In this document: piece by piece, positions 4,711 through 5,198 of the stretch
Layout of the letters: the number at the start of each line of letters is the position of its first letter
Position numbering within the stretch: position 1 is the stretch's first letter
Source: Thermofilaceae archaeon
GTDB taxonomy: Archaea; Thermoproteota; Thermoprotei; Thermofilales; Thermofilaceae
Length of the DNA: 5,198 bases
Assembly (NCBI GenBank): GCA_027027675.1
Contig: JALVKT010000059.1
Coordinates: forward strand, 1 to 5,198
Direction of reading: 5' to 3'
Position numbers and translations under genes: made by a program
The notes under the pieces: model-generated
Seen by the model: only the letters and a program-made list of their open reading frames with translations
What the model was told of the DNA's origin: nothing
Database searches by the model: none

Positions 4711-4950
4711 TTAGGCGCGCTTCGCGGTGACCTTTATGCGGGCCCTTATGACGCCGCCCTCCTCGGTGAGCTCGAGGAGCTCGTTTCCGGTGCGCTTAAC
4801 CCATGCCTGGACGTCTGGCTTGAAGCCGGGGTCTGTGGCCTCTATCTCTATGATGTCGCCGTTCTTGGCCTTCCTGTAGGCCCTGGTGAGGGCGGATATG
4901 GGTCCGGGGCATGCCATGCCCTTCGCGTCCACCTTTATTACTTCTCCCAT
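4711..4950 (-). CDS. tusA: TusA/SirA-family sulfur carrier protein
   Basis: A 79-aa protein, the normal size of TusA. The diagnostic motif CPGP is at 14-17, with Cys14 as the sulfur-carrying persulfide cysteine, in the context DAKGMACPGP. Downstream, DPGFKPDVQAWVKRTGNELL (about 40-59) matches the conserved second half of the two-layer alpha/beta fold. Role: cytoplasmic carrier of protein-bound sulfane sulfur between donors and acceptors. In sulfur-oxidising archaea it works with DsrE-type proteins and heterodisulfide-reductase-like complexes. The start is ATG at 4948-4950, with GGTGA (4956-4960) spaced 5 nt. A GTG at 4957-4959 would add three residues but lies within that ribosome site. It is flanked by dsrE upstream and SQR downstream in the same direction, which implies handling of sulfur released from sulfide oxidation. 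Confidence 0.92.
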   Translation of the reverse strand: MGEVIKVDAKGMACPGPISALTRAYRKAKNGDIIEIEATDPGFKPDVQAWVKRTGNELLELTEEGGVIRARIKVTAKRA

Positions 4951-4960
4951 TTGTGTCACC

Positions 4961-4982
4961 CCTTCTATAGAAATATAGAGGG
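4961..4982. repeat. Inverted repeat overlapping the tusA ribosome site
   Basis: TCTATA (4964-4969) and TATAGA (4974-4979) form a perfect 6-bp stem with a GAAA loop on the plus strand (TTTC on the minus strand). CC (4961-4962) and GG (4981-4982) extend it beyond a single mismatched pair. In a dsrE-tusA readthrough transcript the right arm would pair bases at the edge of the GGGGTGA ribosome site. If transcription starts locally, the repeat would instead lie between the TATA box and the start point. Confidence 0.45.
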
Positions 4983-4990
4983 ATATATAC
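4981..4990 (-). promoter_or_regulatory. Possible internal promoter for tusA-sqr-DUF1641
   Basis: The minus strand reads GATAAAAAGACGTATATATCC across about 4981-5001. TATATATC (4989-4982) is a TATA-like box about 36 nt ahead of the tusA ATG, giving a predicted start near 4960 and a leader of about 10 nt carrying the ribosome site. An A-rich stretch upstream could serve as BRE, though it is not ideally spaced. The 45-bp gap after dsrE is also short enough for simple operon readthrough. Confidence 0.35.
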
Positions 4991-5004
4991 GTCTTTTTAT
5001 CTGT

Positions 5005-5198
5005 CTAGATGAATATTATCTCGTAGTCCTCGGTCTCCTGGAAGAAGTAGGTCGCGCCGACCAGGTCGTCGACTATGGGGTCGGCGTCGTCCTTGGTTAC
5101 CCCGATCACGTTGGCCATGAGGGAGCATATGTAGATCTTGACGTCGCCGGTCTCCTTGGCCTCCTTGAGCATGTCGTACCAGCTGGGCGCGTTTATCT
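5005..5198 (-). CDS. DsrE-family sulfur-transfer protein, C-terminal part (5' end outside window)
   Basis: The minus strand is open from the window edge to TAG at 5005-5007, giving 63 residues. The segment DVKIYICSLMANVIGV (residues 19-34 of the visible part) followed by VDDLVGATYFF (42-52) matches the C-terminal half of DsrE/DsrF-like proteins. There a strand ends in a conserved cysteine and a later Gly-Ala-aromatic segment closes the fold. The single visible cysteine (residue 24) is the candidate persulfide site. The first part of the domain lies outside the window. Predicted role: cytoplasmic sulfur-transferase partner of TusA, encoded 54 nt downstream. The DsrE2-like subtype is likely because of the ICSLMANVIGV form, but membrane anchoring cannot be judged without the N terminus. 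Confidence 0.7.
   Translation of the reverse strand, partial: INAPSWYDMLKEAKETGDVKIYICSLMANVIGVTKDDADPIVDDLVGATYFFQETEDYEIIFI

Overview
The window looks like chromosomal DNA from a hyperthermophilic crenarchaeon, most likely of the Desulfurococcales/Pyrodictiaceae type. This is inferred from style and content: GC-rich compact genes, heavy use of AGG (Arg) and ATA (Ile) codons, frequent GTG and TTG starts, GGAGGT/GGTGA ribosome sites, AT-rich spacers with TATA-like boxes, T-run terminators, and sulfur-trafficking genes. The exact genus cannot be read from the sequence.

Layout from left to right. Bases 1-63 hold the 3' end of an unidentified plus-strand gene. Its stop codon interlocks with the stop of a minus-strand gene. 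Bases 60-1411 hold two tandem minus-strand single-domain protoglobins (195 and 200 aa). They are about 60% identical over a gapless 107-residue core, and each has its own promoter-like region. Both keep the proximal heme histidine, and both have Leu where bacterial globin-coupled sensors usually have the distal Tyr. Next is a minus-strand membrane methyltransferase of the isoprenylcysteine carboxyl methyltransferase-like type (1578-2048). It is divergent from a plus-strand fusion of a ferritin-like domain and a VIT1 membrane domain (2131-3030), resembling membrane-bound ferritin MbfA.

A compact A/T inverted repeat (3044-3064) separates that gene from a convergent minus-strand sulfur cluster. 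In transcription order this is a DsrE-family protein (5' end outside the window), TusA, sulfide:quinone oxidoreductase (SQR) and a DUF1641 protein. SQR and DUF1641 overlap by 7 nt. The likely logic is sulfide oxidation at the membrane by SQR, with sulfane sulfur carried on the cysteines of TusA and DsrE. DUF1641 proteins commonly accompany such flavoproteins, but their role is not established.

The most unusual part is the twin protoglobin locus. A perfect inverted repeat (TTACGC-N8-GCGTAA) brackets the putative TATA box of the first globin, and a 12-bp perfect palindrome lies upstream of the second. Globins that bind O2, NO or CO, an iron-handling membrane protein and a sulfide-oxidation operon sit within 5 kb. 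A shared redox or gas-response theme is plausible but is inference. There is no sign of tRNA or rRNA genes, CRISPR arrays, insertion sequences or integrase sites.
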